In this document: in pieces, positions 27,231-36,100 of the stretch
Layout: every line of letters begins with the position of its first letter
Numbering within the stretch: the first letter of the stretch is position 1
From: Henriciella sp. AS95
Lineage (GTDB): Bacteria > Pseudomonadota > Alphaproteobacteria > Caulobacterales > Hyphomonadaceae
Length of the DNA: 64,000 bases
Assembly: GCF_038900055.1 (NCBI RefSeq)
Contig: NZ_JBBMQM010000001.1
Location: 992,001 to 1,056,000 of the forward strand
Direction of reading: 5' to 3'
Notes under the pieces: generated by a model
Databases searched by the model: none
Seen by the model: only the letters and a program-made list of their open reading frames with translations
What the model was told of the DNA's origin: nothing
Translations under genes and position numbers: made by a program

Positions 27231-28190
27231 TTAGCTGACAGTCAGCTGGCGAACGCGCGGGCGGAAGACGCGGTGCATCGCGTCGAGCTTGTCCTTGAGC
27301 CAAGCATAGTATTGCGGCCAGAAGTCTGTATCGAGTGGGTCATCTACGCGCTTTTCGATGATGAGGCGACAGGCCTTTCGATCGGGCAGTTCCCGCCAGT
27401 CCAGTTGAAAGCCAAGTTCGGCTTCAATCTCGTCTCTGTGTTGAAGCAGCTCGGCAAAGTAAGCTTTGGCGAAATCGTCATTCATATACAGTTCGGCAGC
27501 GATCAGTGAATCTGCGGTGTTGTGTAGGGCTCCCAGAAGAAATCCTGATCGACCGATGCTGAAGTTCGTCCAGTGTTGCGGATAGGCTTTTTGTGACCGC
27601 AGCGAGCTTCCATGTTCTTGCAGGTAGACGGCAAAGTCTGTCCAGAATTGGAGTTGAGCGGCTTTCGTTTCTGTGAGTGCGTCAGACTTGATGCGGCGCG
27701 CAGCATCAGAAACGGAGCGGCTCCAGTCGTTTGGCCGAGAGATGATGTTGAATTTCGGCGCGGCCGGGCTGTCTCCGATCCGCCAGAGTTCGACCTCAAG
27801 CCCAAAGAAGCTGAAATGGTCGTCCGTGATTTCGTTCAGCCAATCAAGCGCCGCGCGGTGTTCTTCGCTGAAGCGTGCTGCGATCCAGACAATGGTTACG
27901 GCCTGAAGGCCTGATGCATAAGTCAGCAGCTGACCAAGGTGGGAATGATCGGTTCGCTCAAGCTGGTTTTCTATCAGCACCCATGAGCCATCATCTGAAC
28001 TACGACAGAGAATGTCAGCACGGAACGGACCGACTCTTTTCTCTTCAGCTTCGAGCTCAAGTTCCATGCCCAGTGTTTCAGAGAGGACGGCGAGATTGTC
28101 TTCTCGTGCCAGCCAAGGTGTAAAATCCTGATCTTCCGTTCGCCAGATCTCGCGAAGGTCGACCTTTTCCAGTCTTCCAAGGGTGCTCAT
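27231..28190 (-). CDS. DUF4268 protein, predicted PD-(D/E)XK nuclease-like
   Basis: A 319-residue protein. The N-terminal half contains GPFRADILCRSSDDGSWVLI followed by ENQLERTDHSHLGQLLTYAS, which has the D-x(n)-E-x-Q layout of a restriction-endonuclease-like fold (Asp in RADIL, Glu in IENQ). The C-terminal half matches the DUF4268 type (RQLQFWTDFAVYLQEHG-like helices, QHWTNFSIGRSGFLLGAL). Such proteins often sit in type I RM loci, but their role is not established. It lies on the same strand just upstream of hsdM. It could be an accessory nuclease or a separate defence gene. Confidence 0.75.
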   Translation of the reverse strand: MSTLGRLEKVDLREIWRTEDQDFTPWLAREDNLAVLSETLGMELELEAEEKRVGPFRADILCRSSDDGSWVLIENQLERTDHSHLGQLLTYASGLQAVTIVWIAARFSEEHRAALDWLNEITDDHFSFFGLEVELWRIGDSPAAPKFNIISRPNDWSRSVSDAARRIKSDALTETKAAQLQFWTDFAVYLQEHGSSLRSQKAYPQHWTNFSIGRSGFLLGALHNTADSLIAAELYMNDDFAKAYFAELLQHRDEIEAELGFQLDWRELPDRKACRLIIEKRVDDPLDTDFWPQYYAWLKDKLDAMHRVFRPRVRQLTVS

Positions 28191-28274
28191 GAAAGCCTGC
28201 TAGCATCTCCAGACTTCCAAATCGCTAAACTTATGAATGATTTTCAACGAAGGCGGCTTTGCTCCCAAAAGTGT

Positions 28275-28847
28275 TCACCATCGCGATGTCAAAGCTTCTT
28301 CCATGCGGATAACCGCAGCCCAATCAGCTCGCTCCAGCCGTCGATATGTCCGCCAATGCATTCCTTTCGGCTTTCGTGGAAACGGGTACGCCAACCCCGG
28401 TTCGCCCCCGAGCTTTTCGCGCACGCGCATGGTCTGATTAAGTCCGCGCACATAGATCGGTTCATACTGGCTGGGATATGTTGCGCTATAACATTGCCGA
28501 CAGCGAAATAGGGTGCCGCCATAGAGGACACGGCAGCGCGCTCCACATGACTTGCAGGCGATCCAGCGCCGCTTTCCGCCGAATGGCTGATCGGTGAACG
28601 TGCATTGTATCTCTTCATCGATGTGCCGCGTCTTCCCCTGGCCCGTCGTCGAATAGACCAGCCTCATGCTTTCAGGCGAAAGCCGGTAGCCAATCGAGCC
28701 TGTTGTTTGCCCGCCAAGTGACCATTGAAGAGTCCCGACATAGCCGCGTCGGAACCAGTCCTCTTTGAAGTCAGACAGATCCACCTTGTGGAACTCATCG
28801 ACTTTTGGCGCGAAACGGCCGCCACGGCCTGAGCCAAACCCTCCCAT
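28275..28847 (-). CDS. GFGSGR-type hypothetical protein with zinc ribbon
   Basis: About 190 residues from the ATG at 28847 (MGGFGSGRGGRF), which has GGAGG 6 bases upstream. The GGFGSGR opening is found on many small proteins of proteobacterial islands and prophages. Residues about 105-130 form a zinc-ribbon candidate (IACKSCGARCRVLYGGTLFR, then CRQC), with C-x2-C at each side. Near the C-terminus, KPKGMHWRTYRRLERADWAA is basic and could contact nucleic acid. The function is unknown; nothing in the sequence suggests an enzyme. Confidence 0.75.
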   Translation of the reverse strand: MGGFGSGRGGRFAPKVDEFHKVDLSDFKEDWFRRGYVGTLQWSLGGQTTGSIGYRLSPESMRLVYSTTGQGKTRHIDEEIQCTFTDQPFGGKRRWIACKSCGARCRVLYGGTLFRCRQCYSATYPSQYEPIYVRGLNQTMRVREKLGGEPGLAYPFPRKPKGMHWRTYRRLERADWAAVIRMEEALTSRW

Positions 28848-29211
28848 GGATCGCCTCCAGATTTTTCGCAATCATGTGCGAAGTGGACACTCTCACTCGC
28901 CCTTGGACTTATTTTCAAACTCAGCAGGGCGCATGCGCGATGCTGAATCGTAGCACCAAGACCCGGGGGCTGACAGTGGCCCGGCGGCTTGACTCGTGGG
29001 GCGGTCCGCTCGCCGTTCCAAAGTCAGCCCTGGTCTAGTCGTTACTGAGAGGTCTTTTGAGATCGTAACTGTATATGGGTGTCGACAAACTGAAAGCTGC
29101 TTAAGCTGATAGGCGTGTTGCGTGGCGGTAGAGCGGGTGCATCTGTAAGCAGTTTGCGCACCTAGACCCACTCCCAGGCCCCTCAAAACTGAAGGGCCCA
29201 AACTACACTTT
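28848..29211. other. Intergenic stretch without a recognisable gene
   Basis: Within the island, between the HTH protein and the GFGSGR protein. Small frames in it show no family resemblance or ribosome binding site. It probably holds the promoter of the GFGSGR gene. Confidence 0.5.
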
Positions 29212-29610
29212 TTAAGTGGCCCGATTGCGCTTCTCCCATATCTCAATCGGACGCGATGGATTACCGGCGGCGGTCTCTGTATTCCAACGCGTCAGCGAAA
29301 CTGCCCGTTCGCGGGTCGCGTTAGGGCCCCGATTCTTTCCTTTGCGCTCAATGCGCGCGTGCCCAGTTTTTATGAGCTCATCGACTGCCCGTTTTGCCGT
29401 AGCCTCTGACGCGCCAATCATCCAAGCCACTCGCTTAGCGCCAACTGGAAAACAATTGCACTGGTTCGGCCGATATTGAGCGAGTAGGCAGCAAAGCAAC
29501 TTTAGCGCGTTACCTGACAGTGCTTTCCATGCAGGATGCGCCAAATCGTGATCGTAGATTCTGGCATGTGGGCGATCGTGCCGGCTCGCAGGATAGACGG
29601 GCTGAGACAA
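29212..29610 (-). CDS. HTH-containing island protein
   Basis: A 132-residue protein starting at a TTG (29610). The N-terminal half (HARIYDHDLAHPAWKALSGN, ALKLLCCLLAQY) resembles the start of replication-initiator-like or helix-turn-helix proteins of alphaproteobacterial islands. The winged-helix-like segment is KRVAWMIGASEATAKRAVDE followed by LIKTGHARIERKGKN. It lies just downstream of the AlpA-like gene on the same strand (gap 23 bp). A regulatory role in island maintenance is inferred. The start codon is uncertain. Confidence 0.65.
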   Translation of the reverse strand: MSQPVYPASRHDRPHARIYDHDLAHPAWKALSGNALKLLCCLLAQYRPNQCNCFPVGAKRVAWMIGASEATAKRAVDELIKTGHARIERKGKNRGPNATRERAVSLTRWNTETAAGNPSRPIEIWEKRNRAT

Positions 29611-29633
29611 ATCAGTTCATCCAAACTCATAGC

Positions 29634-29846
29634 TCAGTTTGAATTGTTCTCAGCATCAATCAGCGCACGGATGTCTTCCACTCGCCAGACGGTTATCCGC
29701 TTGCCCAGTTTCTGAGGTTTCGGAAATCGACCGTCTTTCACGCCCGCCCACCACGTCGACTTGCTTACGGGGATCGGGCCAAAGGGAGCGATTATTGATT
29801 TAAGACGAAGAAAACCAGTTTCCGGTAAGTCTTGGTAGTAAGTCAT
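29634..29846 (-). CDS. AlpA-like excisionase/regulator
   Basis: A 70-residue MerR-like winged-helix protein of the AlpA type. FLRLKSIIAPFGPIPVSKST is the recognition helix region, and WWAGVKDGRFPKPQKLGKRI the wing, followed by WRVEDIRALID. AlpA proteins control integrase expression and help excise P4-type islands. Its presence beside a P4-type integrase fits. The ATG at 29846 is clear. Confidence 0.87.
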   Translation of the reverse strand: MTYYQDLPETGFLRLKSIIAPFGPIPVSKSTWWAGVKDGRFPKPQKLGKRITVWRVEDIRALIDAENNSN

Positions 29847-29954
29847 TGTTGGTCACGTCGAGGCGAAGCGGCCACATCGCACACTGCCGAACGACAGCGC
29901 ACCGCATAAGTCTCAGAAAACCCACGTGTTGCGCACGCTAAATTCAACGCAACA

Positions 29955-30770
29955 TCAAAGATTCTGTTTGTCCACACGGTCCCGAAGATCTTTGAACCAG
30001 TCACTATTGATAGCAACCAATGCCTCTTGGACTTCGCGCTCAAACTGTTGATGATTATCAAACCAGCGCGCGACAGTTGATGGACTAGTCTCAAAAATTT
30101 TGGCGACTTGCCGAATTGATCCAACTTTGCCTTGGCATCTCAACTTTGCCGCCAACCAAATGGCAGAGAATCGATTGTTGTGGACTTCGGCGGCCCTTGC
30201 TTCAGCAGATGTATCCGCACCCATCTGGTGTTTGATTAGCACGATCAAATCTCTCGGGATGTAGAGCTCATCATTGTAATCCAAAGCATCCAGCATCATC
30301 GAAGCGAGGTAGTTTATGAGACTATCGCCGATGGCTAGCTTGCGACTTTGGACATGAGTTTGGCCGCGCGATTCAAGCGATCTCCGCTCAATGAGCCGCT
30401 CTAGCAATCGCAAGCTGACCTCGCTTATGCACGCAGGATCGGCGTCAAGAGCACCCGCCATGATCTGCGGATCAATGTCAAACTGCTCCAGCGTGTCGAT
30501 ATTTGCTAGGAGCCAATCCATTGACCAACTTGTGCCAACTTCAATTAGCTTGCCTTTGTTTGCTCGCCTCATTTGAACGTAACGCTCAATAGAATAGTCA
30601 GCTTTGTAGTGTATAGATAACTCGTTGAAATAACCTGTTGTGCGGCTGTGCTGCAACGAAAGATCGAATGCGTCGTAGCTTACACCAAGCGAGTCTGAGT
30701 CCCTGGTCTTTCGCGCTTGAACGGCTTCCTTCTGCGCTTTAGTGCGCGCTTTAAACGGGTTGTTCGTCAC
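29955..30770 (-). CDS. Unknown 271-aa protein coupled to the integrase
   Basis: Starts at GTG 30770 with AAGGAAGG upstream, 20 bp inside the integrase gene, so it is translationally coupled to it. The N-terminus is basic (TNNPFKARTKAQKEAVQARK). The middle is helical and acidic with no known motif (WSMDWLLANIDTLEQFDIDP; SLRLLERLIERRSLESRG). Near the C-terminus an HTH is likely: GSIRQVAKIFETSPSTVARW. I do not recognise the family. Coupling with the integrase suggests a role in recombination, regulation of the island, or cargo defence. The lower GC than hsdM points to separate origin. Confidence 0.75.
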   Translation of the reverse strand: MTNNPFKARTKAQKEAVQARKTRDSDSLGVSYDAFDLSLQHSRTTGYFNELSIHYKADYSIERYVQMRRANKGKLIEVGTSWSMDWLLANIDTLEQFDIDPQIMAGALDADPACISEVSLRLLERLIERRSLESRGQTHVQSRKLAIGDSLINYLASMMLDALDYNDELYIPRDLIVLIKHQMGADTSAEARAAEVHNNRFSAIWLAAKLRCQGKVGSIRQVAKIFETSPSTVARWFDNHQQFEREVQEALVAINSDWFKDLRDRVDKQNL

Positions 30771-31968
30771 TACGCGAACCCTTCCTTAGAATTTTCTGAA
30801 TCTGGTCTGACCACCAGTCCGCCATGCTCACGCGCTCATCCCAGTACCGCGCGCGGTGATAGGCGCGGCGCACCTGATCGGCGCCGACATGGCCAAGCTC
30901 GGCTTCGATCGCGTCAGCGTTCCAGAGCCCGCTTTCATTCAACAGGCTAGAGGCGCTCGCCCTGAAGCCGTGCGATGTATGCTCATGCTTATCAAAGCCG
31001 ATCCGCCGGAGCGCCTGATTAAGCGTGTTCTCGCTGATCGGCTTGTCGCGCGCGATCGATGACGGGAAGGCGCGGTAGTTGCTGCCTGTCTCGTGCTTCA
31101 GTGTGCGCAGGATCTCAACCGCGAGCGGCGGCAAAGGCTTGGTATGCTCCCGGCGCATCTTTGTGCGCGCCGCCGGGATCGTCCAGGTCGCGCTCTGCAG
31201 GTCAAACTCATCCCAGAGTGCGAGGCGCAATTCGCCGGGGCGGGTATAGAGAAGCGCCATCAGCTTCATCGCCGCCCGTGTTGATGGCGAGCCGCCGTCA
31301 TAGGCCCAGATGGCGCGAGTAAGCTCTCCAAAGCCTTTCGCGTCCGTCACGGCTGCCATGTGAGACACTTTGGGCGCGATGAGAGCCCCGCGAAGCCCAT
31401 ATGTCGGATCATTCTCGGCCCGCGCAGTGGCGATCGCATAGCGAAACACCTGCCCGATGGTGGAGCGCAGGCGCTTGGCGCTCTCATAATTGCCCTTGGC
31501 TTCAACTTTGCGAAGTGTCTTCAGAATCTCGGCGGCGGTGATCAGAGTGATCGGCTGGCGGCCGAAATCGGCCGTCGCCATATCCAGAAGCCACTCTTTC
31601 TTTTTCAGTGTGACCTCCGCCTTGCCTTCCTTGCGCAGCTTGTCGACAAGCTCGGCAGCGATCTTTTCGAATGTGTGTTCTGTCAGCGCAGTCTGTTGCG
31701 CCTTCTCGGCTTTGGCATGCGCGGCCGGATCTATCCCTTCCGCCAGCAGTGTCTTTGCTTCGGCCCGCAATTCGCGCGCCCGCGCCAGGCTGATCGCGGG
31801 GTAGGCGCCAAGCGCCAGCAGCTTCTGCTTGCCATCAAAGCGATAGCGAAACCGCCAGAGCCTGGAGCCGGTCGTGCTGACATGGACGTAAAGCCCGCCA
31901 CCATCGGCAGTCTTGTAGTCCTTTTCGCGCGGCTTGAGTTGGCGAAGCTGAATATCTGTAAGTGGCAT
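30751..31968 (-). CDS. int: Tyrosine integrase, P4/DUF4102 type
   Basis: A 405-residue integrase. The N-terminal DUF4102 arm-binding domain (MPLTDIQLRQLKPREKDYKT, DGGGLYVHVSTTGSRLWRFR) is followed by the core-binding domain and catalytic domain. Catalytic residues are Arg in LYTRPGELRLALW, His-x-x-Arg in HTSHGFRASASS, His in LGHVGADQV and Tyr in RRAYHRARYW. It inserts and excises the island at tRNA-Leu. It is on the same strand as the tRNA and its start lies 186 bp from the tRNA 3' end. The gap holds TACCCGCA repeats in both orientations. Confidence 0.93.
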   Translation of the reverse strand: MPLTDIQLRQLKPREKDYKTADGGGLYVHVSTTGSRLWRFRYRFDGKQKLLALGAYPAISLARARELRAEAKTLLAEGIDPAAHAKAEKAQQTALTEHTFEKIAAELVDKLRKEGKAEVTLKKKEWLLDMATADFGRQPITLITAAEILKTLRKVEAKGNYESAKRLRSTIGQVFRYAIATARAENDPTYGLRGALIAPKVSHMAAVTDAKGFGELTRAIWAYDGGSPSTRAAMKLMALLYTRPGELRLALWDEFDLQSATWTIPAARTKMRREHTKPLPPLAVEILRTLKHETGSNYRAFPSSIARDKPISENTLNQALRRIGFDKHEHTSHGFRASASSLLNESGLWNADAIEAELGHVGADQVRRAYHRARYWDERVSMADWWSDQIQKILRKGSRSDEQPV

Positions 31969-31969
31969 T

Positions 31970-32062
31970 TGCGGGTATCGAGAGCGGCCAGGCGGGTAGC
32001 AAAACCCGGAATACCCTCAATCCTACCCGCAAAATACCCGCATGCCAACGGACATACCCGCA
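31970..32062. repeat. Integrase-end arm-type repeats
   Basis: TACCCGCA occurs at 32024-32031, 32035-32042 and 32055-32062, and inverted (TGCGGGTA) at 31970-31977, directly before the integrase start. The inverted copy may also let the integrase control its own promoter. The same octamer is doubled at the far end of the island. Confidence 0.62.
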
Positions 32063-32152
32063 CCCAGCTGGACGATATCCGTCAAGGTTTTGTCTAAATA
32101 TCTCTATTTTAGAAGGGATTATGGAGCTTTTCGGGCTGTATTGGAAAAAGCG

Positions 32153-32169
32153 ATGGTGCCCAGGAGAGG
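32153..32169. repeat. Right attachment repeat in tRNA-Leu 3' end
   Basis: ATGGTGCCCAGGAGAGG covers the CCA, acceptor stem 3' strand and start of the T-stem of tRNA-Leu. The copy at 20848-20863 lacks one C. It marks the island-chromosome junction. Confidence 0.75.
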
Positions 32170-32238
32170 ACTCGAACCTCCACGTCGTGAGACACACGGA
32201 CCTGAACCGTGCGCGTCTACCAATTCCGCCACCTGGGC
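32154..32238 (-). tRNA. tRNA-Leu (anticodon CAG)
   Basis: An 85-nt class II tRNA on the minus strand with an encoded CCA. The acceptor stem is GCCCAGG/CCTGGGC with discriminator A, the anticodon loop TTCAGGT (CAG at 32204-32202), a variable arm of about 13 bases and T-loop GGTTCGAGTCC. All arms pair. Its 3' end faces the integrase, and it is the island insertion site; the gene is intact after integration. Confidence 0.95.
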
Positions 32239-32761
32239 ACTTGGGATCGGAAGGCGGGGTGATAGGGCTGGGAGCCTCTTCCGTCAACGGGTAAATCCAG
32301 CGAACCGATGAGCTTGCTTGTAAGACTTGAAACTTGGCCGCTCCTGCAAGTGGCGGTCGGGATCAATAGAGGTCTGAGGGTGACGCTCCAGCAGCCAACC
32401 GTATCGCGGGGTCGCGTTCGCTCGATTGGGGAAGGTGCAGACAGAACGCGGATCTATTACGACGCCGTCTCGAGCCAGTCCCGCCAGTAACACCGAAACA
32501 ATTGTGGCACGCCCGGATCAGCGACGTTGACGATTAATGGTACGGCGCGCGGCGGTTCGAAGACCGATGTGTTTAGACCGGAGGATTCCCGCTTTAGCGA
32601 GCCCGGGTCGTCCAGTCCCGGCGCGCGTCATTCCGATATCAACATTGTGTGGACGCCGAAGCTCTTCATCGAGGACATTAAGGGCATCGTCTTCGAGGGT
32701 TGGAACAGTACTGCGCTTGCGCTCGGCCTTTGACCGCGAAATAGCGATCATCTTCAGACAC
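32239..32761. other. Intergenic region with no recognisable gene
   Basis: 523 bp between tRNA-Leu and the response regulator. A minus-strand frame (32284-32778) is open except for one TGA at 32518-32520, but I see no family resemblance, and neighbouring frames are just as open. It presumably contains the tRNA promoter near 32240-32300. Coding content is not supported. Confidence 0.45.
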
Positions 32762-33154
32762 TTACGCGGTTGGCGCAATTTGCTTAAGAGTGTCGTGTAA
32801 TTGGTTCAGTATGATTGGTTTGCGAAGGCGCGGCGCAGCCTCCCAGAGGCCATCGGAATCAAACCGAGATGGATCGTAGCCGGTCAGGAATACAAACGGG
32901 ATGTTTGCCTCTTTCAGCTTCTTGGCGATGGGCATACTGGTGACGCCATTGCCGAGATTGACGTCGAGGATTGCCACATCGGGTGCGAACTGCTCGATCT
33001 CGCTAAGAGCCTCGGCCACACTTTTATGTGGGCCATTGGCGTCATAGCCCCAGTCTTCCAACTCCATAACGAGATCCATGCCGATGAGAAGTTCGTCCTC
33101 GACGACAAGGACTTTCAGAGCAGGCTTTTTCGGGTCACGGTCCGATGACGTCAT
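32762..33154 (-). CDS. Single-domain response regulator
   Basis: A 130-residue receiver. The acidic pair is in VLVVEDELLIG, the phospho-Asp in VAILDVNLGNG, the Thr in FVFLTGYD and the Lys in RKPIILNQL. There is no output domain. It follows the CheB-CheR-HWE kinase by 18 bp on the same strand, so it is very probably that kinase's phosphoacceptor. It is close to the receiver type that pairs with HWE kinases in alphaproteobacteria. Confidence 0.92.
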   Translation of the reverse strand: MTSSDRDPKKPALKVLVVEDELLIGMDLVMELEDWGYDANGPHKSVAEALSEIEQFAPDVAILDVNLGNGVTSMPIAKKLKEANIPFVFLTGYDPSRFDSDGLWEAAPRLRKPIILNQLHDTLKQIAPTA

Positions 33155-33172
33155 TCTAACCTAGCTTGGTTA

Positions 33173-36100
33173 TTACTCACCATCGCGGAGCGTTTCTTTT
33201 CCTTCGATGATGCAGCACAGTCCCTCACGCTCGAACAAAACGCGTATGGTCGCGTCTAGTTCCCGTTCCAGAAGTCGTTGGATCAGAAATGTACCAAAGC
33301 CCTGATGCTCCGGCGGAGCGACAGGGGGACCTCCGCGCTCGCGCCATTCGATCCTGGAGAACGCGTCCCCATCGCCTTCGGCAAAGAGTTCTACCCGTCC
33401 GGAATCTGATGAAAAGGCTCCATATTTCGCCGCGTTGGTCGCAAGCTCGTGCAAGGCAAGTCCCATCGAAAGGGCAGCCGCTGGGGACAGAGAAATCTCG
33501 TCTCCGGAATAAGTGAACCTGCCATCGTCTGGGTTCGCATAAGGGTCAACTTCGCTTTCCGCCAACGCACGCAGGGTCTGTTCCTTCCACCCGCCGGAGG
33601 TCAAAGCGTCGTGAGTGCGGGAAATTGCGCCCAGACGCTGGATGAGACTTTCGGCCATTTGATCCTTGTCCTGCGACATCCGGGCTGTGAAACGGGCGAC
33701 GGCCTGCACGGTGGCGAGAATGTTCTTCACCCTGTGCTCGAGTTCAGCCAGAAGCAGATCCTTGCGACGCTCGGCTTCGACGCGCTCATTCACATCGACG
33801 GCAGACGGGATGATCTCTTCGACTTCGCCATCATCTCCGATTCTGGGCACCAACTGGAAATCGATGACAATCATTTCCCCTTCGGCCATGCGGACCGGCA
33901 CGTCGTAGCGGATGCTTTCGCCCTGTGCTGCGCTCTCGACGGCCTCCTTTAGCCGCGCCTTCGAATCCTCGCTGAAAGACCACCACCAACAGTCCCAGAA
34001 TTTGCGTCCGATGACATCGTCACGTTCCAAGCCGCCACGCTCCAGCGCAGGCGCATTGATTTCGATGACCGTTCCGTCCGGGTCCAGAAGACCGACAAAG
34101 GCGTTCAGGCTGTCCTGAATGGTTTTCATCCGCTGGCGTTGCCTGGTTTCGCGCTGGTGCGAGAGTGTCTTGTCGGTGACATCGGCCACCGTCCCGATCA
34201 TCCTGTGTGCGCCGTTCTGAACCTGGCCGACGCGCGCATAATACTGGATGAACCTCTCTTCCCCGTCCCGGCGCCTGATCCGAACCGTGATGTCGAGATT
34301 GCCGGATGCCACTGATGCCTCAACCGCCTTCGCGAACCGCTCCTGGTCTTCGGAGTGCAACACATTCCGCTCGAACTCTTCGAAAGTCAGGGTGCCATCT
34401 GCAGACGTGCGGCCGAAAATTTCGAACATCCGCTCATTTTCCCACAGCGCGTCATCCGTGCTCATATCCCATTCGAAAATACCGAGCCCTGCTGCATCGA
34501 CCGCAATGCCCTGCCGGATGGCACTTTCGGCAATGCGCCGCTCCAATTCCCGTTCTGCGGTCACCTCGCGCACGCAACTGCCGATGGCAACAACCTCTTC
34601 GCCGCTCTTCACGGGGTAGAAATCTACAAGAAACTCGCGGGTCTTGCCGGGCTCCGCCGGAGTTTGCGTGCTGACGGCATGGCCAAAGATCGGCTCGCCG
34701 GTCTCCAGGACTTTGCGTTGCAGCGGGTAGACTGCCTCATGGGCCGACGGCAGGAGGTCTTCCTGAAGCTTGCCGACATGGGCCTCGGCCGGCAGTCCGT
34801 TGATCGATGCAAGCCGCTCATTGATCCGCAGATAGCGCAAATCCCGGTCGGCCAGGCTCAGACCAACCGGCGCGGTATCGTAGAGTGTCTCAAGTTCGGA
34901 ATATTGTTCGCTGAGCGTCTTCGCATTGTCTTCGAGCTGGCGTTCATTGCGCTTTCTAAAAGTGACGTCGACAAAGGTGATGACCACGCCGTCGATCCGG
35001 TTGTCTACAGTACGGTATGGACGCACGCGCGCCTGGAAGGTCTCGTCGGTGGCCTCGATTCGCAGTTCGCGCTCGATCGGCTGCAGCGTTCTGCGCACCT
35101 GATCGGCGTCGGTCGCCAGATCGGGATATTCGACCTTGCTCGCCATATCATGGATAGGACGGCCCACGTCCCGCTCCTGTACCCCAAACAGGCGGTTAAG
35201 TTCCGGTGTATAGAGCCGCACGCAGTCGGCCTGGTCCAGAAACAGCGTGGCGATATCTGTGCTCTCAAGCAGGTTTCTCATGTCGCTGTTGGCGCGCGTC
35301 AGTTGCCGATTGTTCTCGCTCAGTTCGGCGTTGATTGTCTCCAATTCCTCATTGATGGACTGGAGTTCCTCGCGACTGGTCTCGAGCTCTTCGTTGGAGC
35401 TTTGCAGCTCCTCATTCATGCTCAGCAGCTCTTCGTTAGCGCTGCGCAGTTCCTGCTCCGAGGTTTCGAACTCCTGCTCGAGGGAGCTGAGACGCTTGCG
35501 CGTCAGGATGAGCTCCTCCTCATAGTCGCCGCTAGTCCGACTGTCGGGACTATCGGTAATTTCGCCGCTATCGCGCTGGCGCACCTCGTTGAGAGAAACC
35601 AGCATCAAATCGCTGTCCGAGCCGAACGGCGTTACTGCCACGTCGAAAAGCCTTGGCGTGTCTCCGATATTGGTGACGATGTTGGCAATCTCGGCCTCCA
35701 GCCCGGTGCGCCGCGCCTCGTCGAGCGCCGAGTGGACGGGTAGACGCAGTTCCGCCGTCAGGAAATCATCGAGCGAGGTGCTGGGCGCGCCGCGTGACGG
35801 CTTGATCAGGGATGTCATTGCTTCCGACAGGTAGACGACTTCGTTCTGACGATTGATCGCGGCGAACGGCGCGGCCCGCCTTTGAAGGAACATTTGCTCG
35901 GTCACGCGTTCGACATCCGGTTCGCGCGGCTTTGGCTGCTGCTGGCTGGGCGCAAGTCCAGTGCTGAAACCAACGCGACCCTCGCGGCGGCGGTTGACCG
36001 ACAATGCCGAAAATGCCGCTGGCGTGCTGTCGTCGCGCTGGAACAGGCGTGCGGCACGATCCACGGTTTGGAAATAGCGTTCGTTGCGGCCTAGCGTCTC

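Larger units (their letters stand above)
20848..32169. mobile_element. Integrative genomic island in tRNA-Leu(CAG)
   Basis: About 11.3 kb bounded by an imperfect 16/17-bp direct repeat. One copy lies in the 3' end of tRNA-Leu, and a P4-type integrase lies 186 bp from it. The AlpA-like regulator, HTH proteins and integrase fill the right third. The left two thirds carry the type I restriction-modification system, a PrlF-YhaV toxin-antitoxin pair and accessory proteins. All genes in it are on the minus strand. No conjugation or replication genes are present, so it is a non-self-transmissible defence island. TACCCGCA repeats at both ends support these boundaries. Confidence 0.82.

Noticed and set aside
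32284-32778. Interrupted minus-strand frame next to tRNA-Leu
   Set aside because: No recognisable protein similarity; other frames are equally open, so a pseudogene call is not supported.
35300-35480. Repetitive sequence resembling a tandem repeat array
   Set aside because: It encodes the NEEL-rich coiled coil of the kinase and is explained by the protein.
34355-35743. 462-residue plus-strand frame
   Set aside because: Antisense to the CheB-CheR-HWE kinase and without motifs.
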